A stretch of DNA of 64,000 nucleotides from an uncultured Aquimarina sp. (GTDB taxonomy: Bacteria; Bacteroidota; Bacteroidia; Flavobacteriales; Flavobacteriaceae): assembly GCA_947493035.1 (NCBI GenBank), contig CANLOW010000002.1, forward strand, positions 434,001 to 498,000, given 5' to 3'. A program made the translations under genes and the position numbers. This document shows, piece by piece, positions 1 through 9,595 of the stretch (its first letter is position 1; each line of letters starts with the position of its first letter). A model generated the notes under the pieces. The model had not been told where the DNA came from. It did no database searches and saw nothing but the letters and a program-made list of their open reading frames with translations.

Positions 1-1413
1 TACATATCGTTTAGCTCGTAAATTAGCTGAAAGAATATTTTTAACTTCATTATCAAAATTGGTATTCCATAAATACTGAGAGTAATTGCTTTGATGCAAC
101 TGGTAATTGAATGAAGGAGCTTCTGAGGTCACTTGATACCCAAAATCAAAATACCAAGTATCATTAACTTTATAACCTGCAGTTCCTTTAAATTTTTGAT
201 TCTTGAATTCACCCGAAATACTAGATTCAAGATCACCTTGCAACAAAACACCTTTGTAATAATTTTTATAAGTACCACCAAAAGAAACCGCTTCTCCTGA
301 AATACGTGCTGGTATCACCGATAAATCACTTCTTACAAAAACACTATTGTAACCATAATCATAATTTGTATGTTTTATGAAAGCTTTTAGACTGCCTAAA
401 TACTTGTTACTGTAATCTAAATATAGACTATTAGAAAAGGACTCTAACTCTCTTCTATCAGTAAATGCATCTATGTTTTGCGCTTGACCGAAAAACGACT
501 CTAACGCCTGTTCTTGATTAAATCTAAATTTCTTCGTTTCTCTAGAAAATATATGCCCAATCCCTATTTGATTAGAACTGACAGAATCTTTTACCCTTAA
601 ACGAAATTGATGATCTATATGGAAACGTTTACCATCTAATAAATTTTCAGCATTTTCAAAATTCACTTCTAATGTCCCTCTATCGTCAAACTCGGGGTCT
701 CCTCCCGAAAATTGAGAAGCACTAGCCGTATTTAAACCTCCATTCTCTTCATTTAAAATACGTTGATCTGTGTAATGCAGATTAGCAACATACTTTTTAC
801 TTGGATGCTGGTAGCTTAACGTTCCTCGAAAACTTTTTGTACTAGTTAGTTGATTCCTGAATTTCCCTAAAGAACGCTCTCCTTTGTAGGCTAAAGACAA
901 ATTTAAATTTGGTGAAGTATTGGTAGTAAAAAAAGCATCTAAATTCTGCCCCTGCTCAAAAGCCGACCTATAATAGAGATCTGATAAAGGAGTAGGTACT
1001 TGGTAATAATTGATATCTTCTTTTTCAAAATATCCTAAATGCCTAGCTTTTGCGCCAAAATGTGGCAAAGGATTCACATAGGTTTCCTGTTTAGCTAATT
1101 CTAGATACGGCCTACCCGTATTAACAAAGTGCTGTAATTCAAAATTATCCTTCCTTAAATAATTGAATTTATAATGCTTTTTAATAGACAATGTGGTGTC
1201 CAGAAAAGTCGTATCACGTTCGTAAGAAATGATTTTATACAATTCGATAGGAGCCCTCTCGATCTTCTTTTTTTCTACTGAAAATTTACGCTTTGACTCT
1301 GTTGTCTCTTCACCTTCTTCTTCTATTTCTCTCTGTCCAAAAACGGAAGTAACAGCAAAAAAGCTACACAATACCAAAATTAAAAGCGTCTTACCTTCTA
1401 ATAACTTACCCAT
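1..1413 (-). CDS. Putative outer-membrane porin, C-terminus beyond window
   Basis: An open frame runs on the minus strand from an ATG at 1413 to base 1 without a stop, so about 471 residues are visible and the C-terminal end lies outside the window. The start gives a signal peptide (MGKLLEGKTLLILVLCSFF, then VFGQ as likely cleavage region), an acidic linker, and then alternating aromatic and polar strands (for example RPYLELAKQ, KYVANLHYTDQR, LGSLKAFIKHTNYDYGY) as in a beta-barrel. Content and the place next to rnhB fit the putative porin family of Flavobacteriia (Pfam putative porin), thought to form outer-membrane channels; substrate unknown. It is divergent from rnhB, with 158 bases between the starts. 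The reading frame is certain; the family call is from recall of family character, not a search. Confidence 0.75.
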   Translation of the reverse strand, partial: MGKLLEGKTLLILVLCSFFAVTSVFGQREIEEEGEETTESKRKFSVEKKKIERAPIELYKIISYERDTTFLDTTLSIKKHYKFNYLRKDNFELQHFVNTGRPYLELAKQETYVNPLPHFGAKARHLGYFEKEDINYYQVPTPLSDLYYRSAFEQGQNLDAFFTTNTSPNLNLSLAYKGERSLGKFRNQLTSTKSFRGTLSYQHPSKKYVANLHYTDQRILNEENGGLNTASASQFSGGDPEFDDRGTLEVNFENAENLLDGKRFHIDHQFRLRVKDSVSSNQIGIGHIFSRETKKFRFNQEQALESFFGQAQNIDAFTDRRELESFSNSLYLDYSNKYLGSLKAFIKHTNYDYGYNSVFVRSDLSVIPARISGEAVSFGGTYKNYYKGVLLQGDLESSISGEFKNQKFKGTAGYKVNDTWYFDFGYQVTSEAPSFNYQLHQSNYSQYLWNTNFDNEVKNILSANLRAKRYV

Positions 1414-1571
1414 ACAAGAGCGTTTACTTTTCTTATTTGATAAATAGAATACTTTCTATTGTTATTTAGTAATTAATAATACCACTAAAAAACTGCGAAA
1501 AAAACTATTTTTGAATTCTATTGCAATATTACTTAGTAATACTGATTTATTAGATAAACGTAGCACTTTTT

Positions 1572-2186
1572 ATGCTCGAACTGAAAAAAAATATCCATTT
1601 ACGTGAATGTGGAACTGACGAAGCTGGACGTGGTTGTCTGGCTGGACCTGTTACTGCTGCGGCCGTCTTACTTCCTGACAATTTTACTTGTGACTTACTA
1701 AATGACTCAAAAAAACTAAGTGAGAAACAGCGCGAATCACTACGCATACTTATTGAAAAAGAAGCTATCAGTTATAAAGTAACCCATGTCTTCATGGACG
1801 AAATAGAAAAACTGAATATTTTACATGCTTCAATTACAGGAATGCGACGTTCTATTTTAGAATTAACTCCTACTCCTGAATTTATTTTAGTGGATGGCAA
1901 TAAATTCAAGCCCATTCCCAATATTCCACACGAATGTATCGTTAAAGGAGATGGAAAATACATGAATATTGCTGCTGCTTCCATTTTAGCAAAAACATAT
2001 CGTGATGATTACATGAAAGAAATTGCTATCGAATACCCTATGTATCAGTGGACAAAAAACAAAGGATACCCAACAAAAGCACATCGAGAAGCTATTTTAA
2101 ACCATGGAATTAGCCCATACCACAGAAAAAGCTTTAAACTTGTACCCGATCAATATACTCTAGACTTAAAATTTGTTGACAAATGA
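1572..2186 (+). CDS. rnhB: Ribonuclease HII
   Basis: Endonuclease that cuts the RNA strand of RNA-DNA hybrids and single ribonucleotides left in DNA; cytoplasmic. The 204-residue length is normal. The N-terminal GTDEAGRGCLAGPV motif carries the first two acidic catalytic residues, FILVDGN carries the third, and the segment KYMNIAAASILAKTYRD carries the conserved alanine-rich helix with the last Asp. ATG at 1572 places the motif near residue 14 as expected. The last four bases overlap the start of the next gene (ATGA), so the two are probably translationally coupled. Confidence 0.97.
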   Translation: MLELKKNIHLRECGTDEAGRGCLAGPVTAAAVLLPDNFTCDLLNDSKKLSEKQRESLRILIEKEAISYKVTHVFMDEIEKLNILHASITGMRRSILELTPTPEFILVDGNKFKPIPNIPHECIVKGDGKYMNIAAASILAKTYRDDYMKEIAIEYPMYQWTKNKGYPTKAHREAILNHGISPYHRKSFKLVPDQYTLDLKFVDK

Positions 2187-4573
2187 TGTCATTAGAAATT
2201 TATTCTAAAAAAACATTTTACCGTGTTCTTTTTCTTTTAACTGCAGCAATACTTGCTATTTCCTGTGATCATAAGATTCAAACCACCAGAAAAAAAGCTG
2301 ACTTTTTACCAAATCATGCTTCTATTATTATAGAATGCCATAATCTAGAAAAGGCCAAAGCCAATTTCAAAAACATAGCATTAATTCAAAATAATAGTGA
2401 CAACCCTAATATTGAATTCTTCACCAAGAATCCTATTATAAAAAGCTTCAAAGCGCTAAATAAGAGTTTCACCATATGTTTCTCTCCTACTACAAAAGGA
2501 ACCTACGAAACTACGTATTTAACCAAAGATTCAATCTTTAAAAAGTTTCAAAAAGATATTCCTCTAGAGAAATTTAAAGGCGTATCGATTCATGAATTTG
2601 AAATAGAAAACACTCCTTTCTGGGTGAGTACTTTAGGAAATAGCACAACTATATCTTCTAATAAAAGTTTTTTAAAATCTAGTATAGAACAATATACTAA
2701 GGACGTTGATTTTTCTAAAAGACCTTTACTTAAAAGTTGGAATCAGAATGCAATTGCATCATTCTATATTGATTTAGAAAAAACACCTACCCCTATTTCT
2801 TTTCTAGATGGTTTCAATAAAAAATTCAACGCTACAGGCCAGGTAGCTGGAGATGTGATGATCAACAATCAAGATATTGTCACAAATGCTGTTTATGATT
2901 TCGGAAAAAACATCACGAATACACCTTTTAAGATTCAAAGACGACAACAATTATTAGATCTATTCCCTGCGGCTACCTCTATAATCAATTTACAAGTAAA
3001 TAATACTAAAAAAGAAATTACTGAACAAGACAATACCTTAGTCGATCAAATACAATCTTATGGAATTCTAGAAGATCAAAATAAAAAAATTATAGCTTTA
3101 AAATTATTAAAAACCTTTGATGCTAAAACATTATTCGAATCTTTAGAGAATTCAGATTCACTCACTATTAAACAATTAAATACTCCTGTAACATATACTG
3201 ATTTAAGACTTCCTTTCGAAGGAAAGATAGATACTTTAGATTTCGGGGTTTCGATCAAAGACTATGTTTTACTGGGTGACAAAAACAGCCTTTCTCACTT
3301 CCTAAACAAAAAGGTATCAGCAGAAAGAATACTGACTTTTAAACAACTGATCAAAAATATCAATCAAAAGTCTTCTTATCAAAACTTTAAAAATTCCAAT
3401 GTTTTTTTCAAGAATATAGGACTAGCTGATCTTTTGAAAAACGATCAATATCCGCTTGCAGGAATATCTGTTAATGAAAATAGAAATTATGCTTATTTAC
3501 AAGTATCTATTCCTAAGGAAATAACACAGCCTAAAGTGATTAAAAAAGTTACCACAGTTTTTGAAAAGCCTATTTTCGAACCTATAACTAATGGTCCTTT
3601 TTTCTTCAAAAATCACCTAACACAAGATAATGACATAGTCCTACAAACCGAAAGCTACAAATTGCAATTATATTCTAGCTCTGGAAAACTACTGTGGTCT
3701 AAAGCACTAAACGAACCTATTGTTGGAAAAATTCAAGAAATAGACATTTTAAATAATGGTCGATTGCAATTAACATTCACTACTCCTTCGAAATGGTATG
3801 TAATAGATCGAAACGGAAAAGATGTTGGCAAGTTTCCTAAAAATTTTAAATCAGAAGTCACACAACCCTTAGCCGTTTTCGATTACGATAAAAACAAAAA
3901 ATACCGCTTCGGAATTACTCAAGGACAACAATTCCATATTTATAACACTAAAGGAAAAAAAGTTGGTTTCACCTTTAAAAATAATTCGCAAGGAGAAATT
4001 ACAACAGCCCCTAAGCATATTCGAATTGGAAGCAAAGACTACATCTTGGTTAACGAAGATAAGGGAGGAATACATTTCTTAAGCCGAACGGGAAAAGAGC
4101 GCATTAAGTTAAATAAATCTATTTTTTCTAGCAATGAATGGTTTCTATACAAGAATACGTTTAGCACTTTAAGTAGTGACCATTTGCTGACACAAGTAAA
4201 TACTTCTGGGAAAATAGGAAAATTAAAAAAACACCCTTCTGATAAATTTACTAAAATTGACGCTACTGCGAAAACATGGGTAAGCCTTACAGGAAATAAA
4301 TTATTTATTAAAAACAAAAAAGCAAGTCTAGAATTCGGTAGCTACACCAGCCCAAAAGTTTTTTATTTAAAAGATAAAATTTATGTAAGTATTACTAATC
4401 AAGAAAGCGATAAGACTTATTTATTTGATAGTAATGCTAAACCCATAAAAGATTTCCCTATAAGAGGGAATCAATTGATTGATATGCGACTTGATAAATT
4501 CAAAAAGAATCTTGATATTGTTACTATAGACCAAAACAATTCACTACTACTCTACAAACTAAGAATTCGTTAG
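2183..4573 (+). CDS. Large lipoprotein of unknown function, PQQ-like C-terminal half
   Basis: 796 residues. A transmembrane-like signal ends in a lipobox with Cys28 (LAISC), so the mature protein is probably anchored on the outer or inner membrane. There is no recognisable enzyme motif. The C-terminal 350 residues contain repeated short strands around phrases such as GKLLWSKALNEP and WYVIDRNGKDVGKFP, which look like PQQ or quinoprotein-type beta-propeller blades; this is inference. It overlaps rnhB by four bases and is followed 16 bases later by a secreted protein gene, suggesting one transcript from rnhB to about 6950. A second ATG directly follows the first, and either could be used. Confidence 0.85.
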   Translation: MMSLEIYSKKTFYRVLFLLTAAILAISCDHKIQTTRKKADFLPNHASIIIECHNLEKAKANFKNIALIQNNSDNPNIEFFTKNPIIKSFKALNKSFTICFSPTTKGTYETTYLTKDSIFKKFQKDIPLEKFKGVSIHEFEIENTPFWVSTLGNSTTISSNKSFLKSSIEQYTKDVDFSKRPLLKSWNQNAIASFYIDLEKTPTPISFLDGFNKKFNATGQVAGDVMINNQDIVTNAVYDFGKNITNTPFKIQRRQQLLDLFPAATSIINLQVNNTKKEITEQDNTLVDQIQSYGILEDQNKKIIALKLLKTFDAKTLFESLENSDSLTIKQLNTPVTYTDLRLPFEGKIDTLDFGVSIKDYVLLGDKNSLSHFLNKKVSAERILTFKQLIKNINQKSSYQNFKNSNVFFKNIGLADLLKNDQYPLAGISVNENRNYAYLQVSIPKEITQPKVIKKVTTVFEKPIFEPITNGPFFFKNHLTQDNDIVLQTESYKLQLYSSSGKLLWSKALNEPIVGKIQEIDILNNGRLQLTFTTPSKWYVIDRNGKDVGKFPKNFKSEVTQPLAVFDYDKNKKYRFGITQGQQFHIYNTKGKKVGFTFKNNSQGEITTAPKHIRIGSKDYILVNEDKGGIHFLSRTGKERIKLNKSIFSSNEWFLYKNTFSTLSSDHLLTQVNTSGKIGKLKKHPSDKFTKIDATAKTWVSLTGNKLFIKNKKASLEFGSYTSPKVFYLKDKIYVSITNQESDKTYLFDSNAKPIKDFPIRGNQLIDMRLDKFKKNLDIVTIDQNNSLLLYKLRIR

Positions 4574-4589
4574 TCTTAATTATATTAAA

Positions 4590-5006
4590 ATGAAATTAGT
4601 TTTTTCTCTAATCCTGTTTATCAGTTTTACCCCCTTTTTTGCTCAATTAGATGCCGGATCCGTTATGGGTATTCCTTCCACTCCGCAATTAACAGATTTG
4701 ACAGGTGCCCCAGTAACAGAAGTTTTTAGAAAAGGAAACTTTGCTTTCGTAGAAGATCAGAATACTTTTTATTTCTATGATGGCACACAATGGGTATCTA
4801 TACTCGATACTAATTCAAAAACAATAGTCGAAAATGAACTCTTTTTTGAGGATAGCAATTTTTACTACGTCTCTGTAATTGTAAATACTACCAATTGGAT
4901 GGTCAGTCGCTTTTCAAGGACAGACTTAAACACAGAAGCCTTTTCAATGGGTAACGGTGCACAGCCTAGCGACTTAGCTACTATTTCTGGATTAACATTT
5001 ATGTAG
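4590..5006 (+). CDS. Secreted protein of unknown function
   Basis: 138 residues with a clear signal peptide (hydrophobic LVFSLILFISFTPFFA, probable cleavage after FFA). The rest is acidic and hydroxyl-rich with no family motif that I recognise; the pattern FYFYDGTQWVSI resembles short bacterial surface-protein strands. It lies 16 bases after the lipoprotein gene and 6 bases before a longer secreted protein, so it is likely part of the same operon. A role in the cell envelope is only inferred from position and export signal. Confidence 0.8.
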   Translation: MKLVFSLILFISFTPFFAQLDAGSVMGIPSTPQLTDLTGAPVTEVFRKGNFAFVEDQNTFYFYDGTQWVSILDTNSKTIVENELFFEDSNFYYVSVIVNTTNWMVSRFSRTDLNTEAFSMGNGAQPSDLATISGLTFM

Positions 5007-5012
5007 GTCATT

Positions 5013-6950
5013 ATGATAAAAAAAATAGTCCTATTTATATTTGTATTCTTTAGTTTACAAATTACATACGCTCAAATAAACTTTAATGCCTCTGCTAATT
5101 CTTTCGGGAGTAATCAAGGTGTAACCCAGCGCCCTACTATATTTATTACTGATGCTGTAACAGGAGATGACCTAAGAACATTTATCATTAATAACCCTAT
5201 AACTGGATCAGTTGTCAATAGAGACATTACTTTTAATGCTGAATTAGTAATACAAGGAAACGGAACATTAACAGATAATAATGCTGTATATCATTTTCCT
5301 GATATTTATCGTTATGTTCCTCGATCTGGTGTAACTGTTACATTTACAGATATTACACTTCGTTATTCTGGAGATCAAAAACTCCACTCATTTAACCAAG
5401 CATACACTGCCAATTTCACTAGGGTTTTCTACATTCAAGGGGTCACTGGCGGAAGAAGTGATTTCTTTAATAATGGTTCTTACACATTCAATTTAAACGA
5501 TGTTACCTTCGTAAGTTATGGTGGTAATGATTTTTTACATTTTCAAACCAATACTACGCTAAATAACATTTCAATAACCAATGCTCAAGGAAGACTGAAT
5601 TTTGAACCTGGCGCAAGACTTGCTGGTGAAGTTGAGATTGTAAATAATTTAACCTTAAGAGGTGTTAGTAGTATCGTAGGGGGTTCTGGTTCTTTAGGAG
5701 ATTTCAGAACAGTTAATATGGATTGGGATGCCACAAACTGGAACTTTACGCAACGAAATGTCGATTTCTTTTTTGTAAACCCCATAAAACCTATTGGTTG
5801 GGTTGGATATAGTGGTACGGCAAGTAGGGTACAAGAATTCTACACACATGATGTTACCTTGACTGACGAAAATTTAACTCCATTAAATAACATAAATACA
5901 TTCCTTTACAATAACCTCCAAGATGTATTTGATTATAATGTAACTACAAATACTCAAGGACAGATTCAAACACAAGAAGTCTTAAGAATTGACAACACAA
6001 CGCCTAATGGGTTAAATTTTGACAGGGGTGTATCCACTTTTGTTGTTGGTGAATATCTGAAAGAATATTATGCTGTAGAAAGAAATCTTATCGAGCCAAT
6101 AGTAGACAATCTAGTCGTTTTAGATGATCAAAATATTTCAGAAACTAATACTGCCACAGTAGCCTCCTATGCTGGAATTTCTATTGATCATACTGCTAAA
6201 ACACTAACTATTTCTCAAAATCACACATTATGTGAAGTATACGATTTTATCAAACTCAATAAAATCAATAACCTTACTCAACCCAATATTTTAGAAATAT
6301 TTGCTACGCCTGATGGAGAACAACGTCTTGATGTTGATGATTACCAATTAATACTTAACGGTACTGCTGTTTTATCTCCTTGTGATAAATTTGTTAAAAT
6401 TGAATCTTCTGTCACTTCTAACATCACAAACTTTGATAATCTACAAGTAGGATTAGAAGATGCTGTACAACTTTACAGATTCATATCTATCTCAAATATC
6501 AACAGCGCTAATGTTGTTATTGAAGACCTAAACACTAACACTGAATTTCTAAACATAAGCAATTTTACAGGAACCAGTAGTAGTGTGACTCTATTTGCAA
6601 GCAATAATACTCGCTTGGAAATCACCAGAGATGGTTATACTACTTGGGCTACCGAACAAGATTTCTCAGGAGCTCAGGATATATACCAGTTTGTTGCGCA
6701 ACAAGCACCTATAATATCACCTGCTACTCAATCTAATCAAGATGAAATTGTTTTTTTAGTTAAAAAGATTCTTCAAAAAAATGAAGGCATTTTAAAAACT
6801 GTCAATGGCAGTAATCCAACATTAAACATTCAAAATATTACTCAAAATGCTACTATACAAGCTACCGAAGAGCGCCAATTGGAAACAATTAATTTATTGA
6901 AACGTATTTTAGCTAAAACTGAAGCCATCAAAAAGAGCACTTTAAACTAA
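5013..6950 (+). CDS. Secreted repetitive beta-rich protein with charged helical tail
   Basis: 645 residues. Signal peptide at 1-20 (KKIVLFIFVFFSLQITYAQ). The body is rich in Asn, Thr and short hydrophobic strands with right-handed beta-helix character (for example NFTRVFYIQGVTGG, TLNNISITNAQG), which is typical of surface or adhesin-like proteins. The last 70 residues change to a heptad-like helical pattern with two related segments (IVFLVKKILQKNEGI and TINLLKRILAKTEAI), probably a coiled-coil oligomerisation tail. No type IX sorting domain is visible. The stop codon region overlaps the end of convergent lipB by nine bases. The function is not known. Confidence 0.82.
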   Translation: MIKKIVLFIFVFFSLQITYAQINFNASANSFGSNQGVTQRPTIFITDAVTGDDLRTFIINNPITGSVVNRDITFNAELVIQGNGTLTDNNAVYHFPDIYRYVPRSGVTVTFTDITLRYSGDQKLHSFNQAYTANFTRVFYIQGVTGGRSDFFNNGSYTFNLNDVTFVSYGGNDFLHFQTNTTLNNISITNAQGRLNFEPGARLAGEVEIVNNLTLRGVSSIVGGSGSLGDFRTVNMDWDATNWNFTQRNVDFFFVNPIKPIGWVGYSGTASRVQEFYTHDVTLTDENLTPLNNINTFLYNNLQDVFDYNVTTNTQGQIQTQEVLRIDNTTPNGLNFDRGVSTFVVGEYLKEYYAVERNLIEPIVDNLVVLDDQNISETNTATVASYAGISIDHTAKTLTISQNHTLCEVYDFIKLNKINNLTQPNILEIFATPDGEQRLDVDDYQLILNGTAVLSPCDKFVKIESSVTSNITNFDNLQVGLEDAVQLYRFISISNINSANVVIEDLNTNTEFLNISNFTGTSSSVTLFASNNTRLEITRDGYTTWATEQDFSGAQDIYQFVAQQAPIISPATQSNQDEIVFLVKKILQKNEGILKTVNGSNPTLNIQNITQNATIQATEERQLETINLLKRILAKTEAIKKSTLN

Positions 6951-7637
6951 CTCTGCTGCAAATAGCGTTGTAAAATGTTTTAATAATTTCTCTTGAACTT
7001 CAGATATTGGTACTTTTCTATTGAGTTCTGCTTCTAATGAAGTAACCGCTTTGCCTTTTATTCCGCATGGAATAATATGATCAAAATATCCTAAGTTAGT
7101 ATTTACATTAAATGCGAAACCATGCATCGTTACCCAACGACTAGCACGAACTCCCATAGCACAAATTTTCCTTGCAAACGGAGTTCCTACATCAAACCAA
7201 ACTCCTGTTTCTCCTTCACTTCTTGTTGCTTTTAATCCATACTCTGCCAAAGTAAGAATTATCATTTCTTCTAAAAACCTTAAGTATTTATGTATGTCTG
7301 TAAAAAAATTATCTAAATCTAAAATAGGGTAACCTACAATTTGTCCAGGCCCATGATAAGTAATATCTCCTCCTCTATCTATCTTATAGTAGTCAACACC
7401 TTTCAACTTCAATTCTTCTTTAGAAGTCAGTAAGTTATTTATATCTCCACTTTTACCTAACGTAAATACATGAGGGTGTTCTACAAATAGCAAATGATTA
7501 TTAGTGACTATAGTATTATCTTCTCTAGATTTCTTTAGCTTTAAAGCAATGGTTTCTTTAAAAATCTTCTCTTGATATTCCCAAGTATCTTTATAATCCT
7601 TTACACCTAAGTTTTCAAATTTCACTTGTTTATTCAT
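6942..7637 (-). CDS. lipB: Octanoyltransferase
   Basis: Transfers octanoate from acyl carrier protein to lipoyl domains of 2-oxoacid dehydrogenases and the glycine cleavage H protein. 231 residues, a usual length. Diagnostic motifs are GGDITYHGPGQIVGYPI in the middle, the catalytic-lysine segment FARKICAMGVRASRW and the catalytic-cysteine segment DHIIPCGI. The gene ends convergently with the upstream secreted-protein gene and overlaps it by nine bases. ATG start at 7637. Confidence 0.97.
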   Translation of the reverse strand: MNKQVKFENLGVKDYKDTWEYQEKIFKETIALKLKKSREDNTIVTNNHLLFVEHPHVFTLGKSGDINNLLTSKEELKLKGVDYYKIDRGGDITYHGPGQIVGYPILDLDNFFTDIHKYLRFLEEMIILTLAEYGLKATRSEGETGVWFDVGTPFARKICAMGVRASRWVTMHGFAFNVNTNLGYFDHIIPCGIKGKAVTSLEAELNRKVPISEVQEKLLKHFTTLFAAELV

Positions 7638-7747
7638 AGATAAAGTAGATTAACATTAAACAATCCAGACTCCCTTTAAAAAAGGAATACTACTATTCGT
7701 TAAAAAGAACCCCTGCTAAAAACGTTTATTAGACAAAATAATTATAC

Positions 7748-7779
7748 AAAAAAGCCATGCGGTTAGACATGGCTTTTTC
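7748..7779 (-). terminator. Bidirectional intrinsic terminator
   Basis: Seven-base stem AGCCATG (7753-7759) and CATGGCT (7768-7774) with an eight-base loop, preceded by a run of A and followed by a run of T, so it can stop transcription in either direction. It lies just downstream of the DUF4293 gene. Confidence 0.8.
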
Positions 7780-7804
7780 TCACACACAAATAGTTGAAAG
7801 TGTT

Positions 7805-8203
7805 TTAACGTAATCTATCTACTGATTTTACAAGCTCCTCATCCTTTTTAATAGCTTTATTCGCAAGAACAAGCAAAACGATAGAAATAAGAGGTATAAT
7901 TCGCCCAATACCCTTCTCTGAAACAATAGCTTCTCCAGGTAAACTTAGAGCTAGATACACAAAAACGCCTAACAATATAATATTCAACAGTATGTTTAGT
8001 CTTCCTAAAACAAACTGTAATTTTCTATTCTTAAAAACAAAAATAATTATCAAAGAAAAAATACCAGAAGCTACTAAAGCCTCATAGATAAAAGGAGCAT
8101 TAATAATTCGCATAGCATCAAAACCTGTTGGTAACATCTGTGATAGACCTCCTGACACTAATGCTGCCAATAATAAATATAAACTCTGTATTCTTTGTAT
8201 CAT
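7805..8203 (-). CDS. DUF4293 family membrane protein
   Basis: 132 residues with four hydrophobic segments and the characteristic start MIQRIQSLYLLLAAL followed by a short charged C-terminus. This matches the DUF4293 family, a small inner-membrane protein common in Bacteroidota; no function is established. A promoter-like TATTTTTG lies about 20 bases upstream of the ATG at 8203. The gene has its own terminator at 7748-7779 and is separated from the upstream metal-permease genes by another terminator, so it is probably monocistronic. Confidence 0.88.
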   Translation of the reverse strand: MIQRIQSLYLLLAALVSGGLSQMLPTGFDAMRIINAPFIYEALVASGIFSLIIIFVFKNRKLQFVLGRLNILLNIILLGVFVYLALSLPGEAIVSEKGIGRIIPLISIVLLVLANKAIKKDEELVKSVDRLR

Positions 8204-8268
8204 CTTTCAATAACCTAAGACAAAAATAGGAAAGCTATCTTTAAGAAGAAAACTATTTAAACAAAAAA

Positions 8269-8292
8269 GGTTCTTGTTTTTCAACAAGAACC
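8269..8292 (-). terminator. Terminator of the metal-permease operon
   Basis: Perfect nine-base stem GGTTCTTGT (8269-8277) and ACAAGAACC (8284-8292) with a six-base loop. On the minus strand the stem is followed directly by TTTTTTGT. It lies 140 bases after the end of the second permease gene. Confidence 0.85.
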
Positions 8293-8431
8293 AATAGTTA
8301 AATGAGGGTGAAATACTAAGGTGTATTTCTAATGCACTCCAAAAAAATAAATTATCTGTACATAATATGTTACTTTAAAATTATTTAACACATGTAAAAC
8401 GCTATATAACGTTTAAATCGGATAAAGTGTA

Positions 8432-9592
8432 CTATGCTCTAAAGAGAAACCATTCTTTTTTCATAGTTTCAATCTGAGACTTTTCATTATCTGTAATATA
8501 TTGAACAGCTAATTTTGTAAAATCCCTCCCTTTAGCACTTAAATCTATTACTCCATTACTGATCATAATAAAATTATTTCTAGAAGCTAAATCTAATACA
8601 GATAATGCTTTTACTTCTTGCCAATTAATATGATCACTAAGATGACTAACTAATCGTTCCTCTTCTTCTTCATGATTCATTAGATGCAGTAAAAAGGTAA
8701 TTAGCATCACTTCTTTACGCTGTTGTTTTTGCTTGTAAAAGGTCGCTATCAATCCATTTTTAGGAGCTATTAGATAGGCTAATAAAAATAAGCCCCCTAA
8801 CACTGTGGTTATTGCCCCAGCAATAGATGCATCTAATAAATGTGCTAGCCAATATCCAACAATAGCCGCAACAACACCTACTATTACAGATCCTATTATT
8901 AGTTTTTTCAAATTATCCGTTAATAGGTAGACTGTAGCAGCTGGTGCAATCATTAAAGCCACTACCAAAACAGCTCCTACTGCATCAAAAGCACCTACTG
9001 TCGTAATGGAAGCTACAGACATTAAACCATAATGTAGTATTGACGGTGCAAACCCCATCGCAGCGGCCAAACCACTATCAAATGTACTTACTTTGATTTC
9101 TTTAAAAAATACAATTAACAAAAAGATCGATAATAAAAGAATGCTTCCCATTACCCAAAGTGACTTTGGGCCTAAATCTAATTCTCTAAAAATAAGGCGA
9201 TCAAAAGGAGCAAATGCCAACTCACCTAAAAGCACCGCATCAATATCTAGATGTACATCATTGGCATTTAAGGCAATCAAAATTACCCCTACACTGAACA
9301 TTGCGGGAAAAACCAGCCCTATAGCTGTATCTTCTTTTACCAATCCCGTTTTTTGAATTAATTCGACAATAATAACGGTAATAATACCAGTTAACGTTGC
9401 TAAAAAAATATTTAATGGGCTTGTCAAACTTTGCGTAATAAAAAAACCTATCACAATACCTGGCAAAATAGAATGACTGATAGCATCACTGATCAATGAC
9501 ATTTTTCGTAATACTAAAAACACACCAGGAATAGCACAAGCTGCAGCCACTATAGTAGCAATCAATTGTATTTCAATTTGAGAAGTACTCAT
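8432..9592 (-). CDS. Metal ABC transporter permease with fused winged-helix tail
   Basis: 386 residues. Residues 1 to about 275 have eight to nine membrane segments of the MntB/ZnuB/TroCD (ABC-3) family, including SLISDAISHSILPGI near the N-terminus and AVGAVLVVALMIAPAATVYLL, the family's conserved region. The last 90 residues are soluble and helical, with the segment VKALSVLDLASRNNFIMIS followed by LSAKGRDF, which looks like a DtxR-type winged helix. Family members import Mn, Zn or Fe with an ATPase and a substrate-binding protein; neither is encoded beside it. It starts three bases after the upstream permease gene. Confidence 0.88.
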   Translation of the reverse strand: MSTSQIEIQLIATIVAAACAIPGVFLVLRKMSLISDAISHSILPGIVIGFFITQSLTSPLNIFLATLTGIITVIIVELIQKTGLVKEDTAIGLVFPAMFSVGVILIALNANDVHLDIDAVLLGELAFAPFDRLIFRELDLGPKSLWVMGSILLLSIFLLIVFFKEIKVSTFDSGLAAAMGFAPSILHYGLMSVASITTVGAFDAVGAVLVVALMIAPAATVYLLTDNLKKLIIGSVIVGVVAAIVGYWLAHLLDASIAGAITTVLGGLFLLAYLIAPKNGLIATFYKQKQQRKEVMLITFLLHLMNHEEEEERLVSHLSDHINWQEVKALSVLDLASRNNFIMISNGVIDLSAKGRDFTKLAVQYITDNEKSQIETMKKEWFLFRA

Positions 9593-9595
9593 CGA

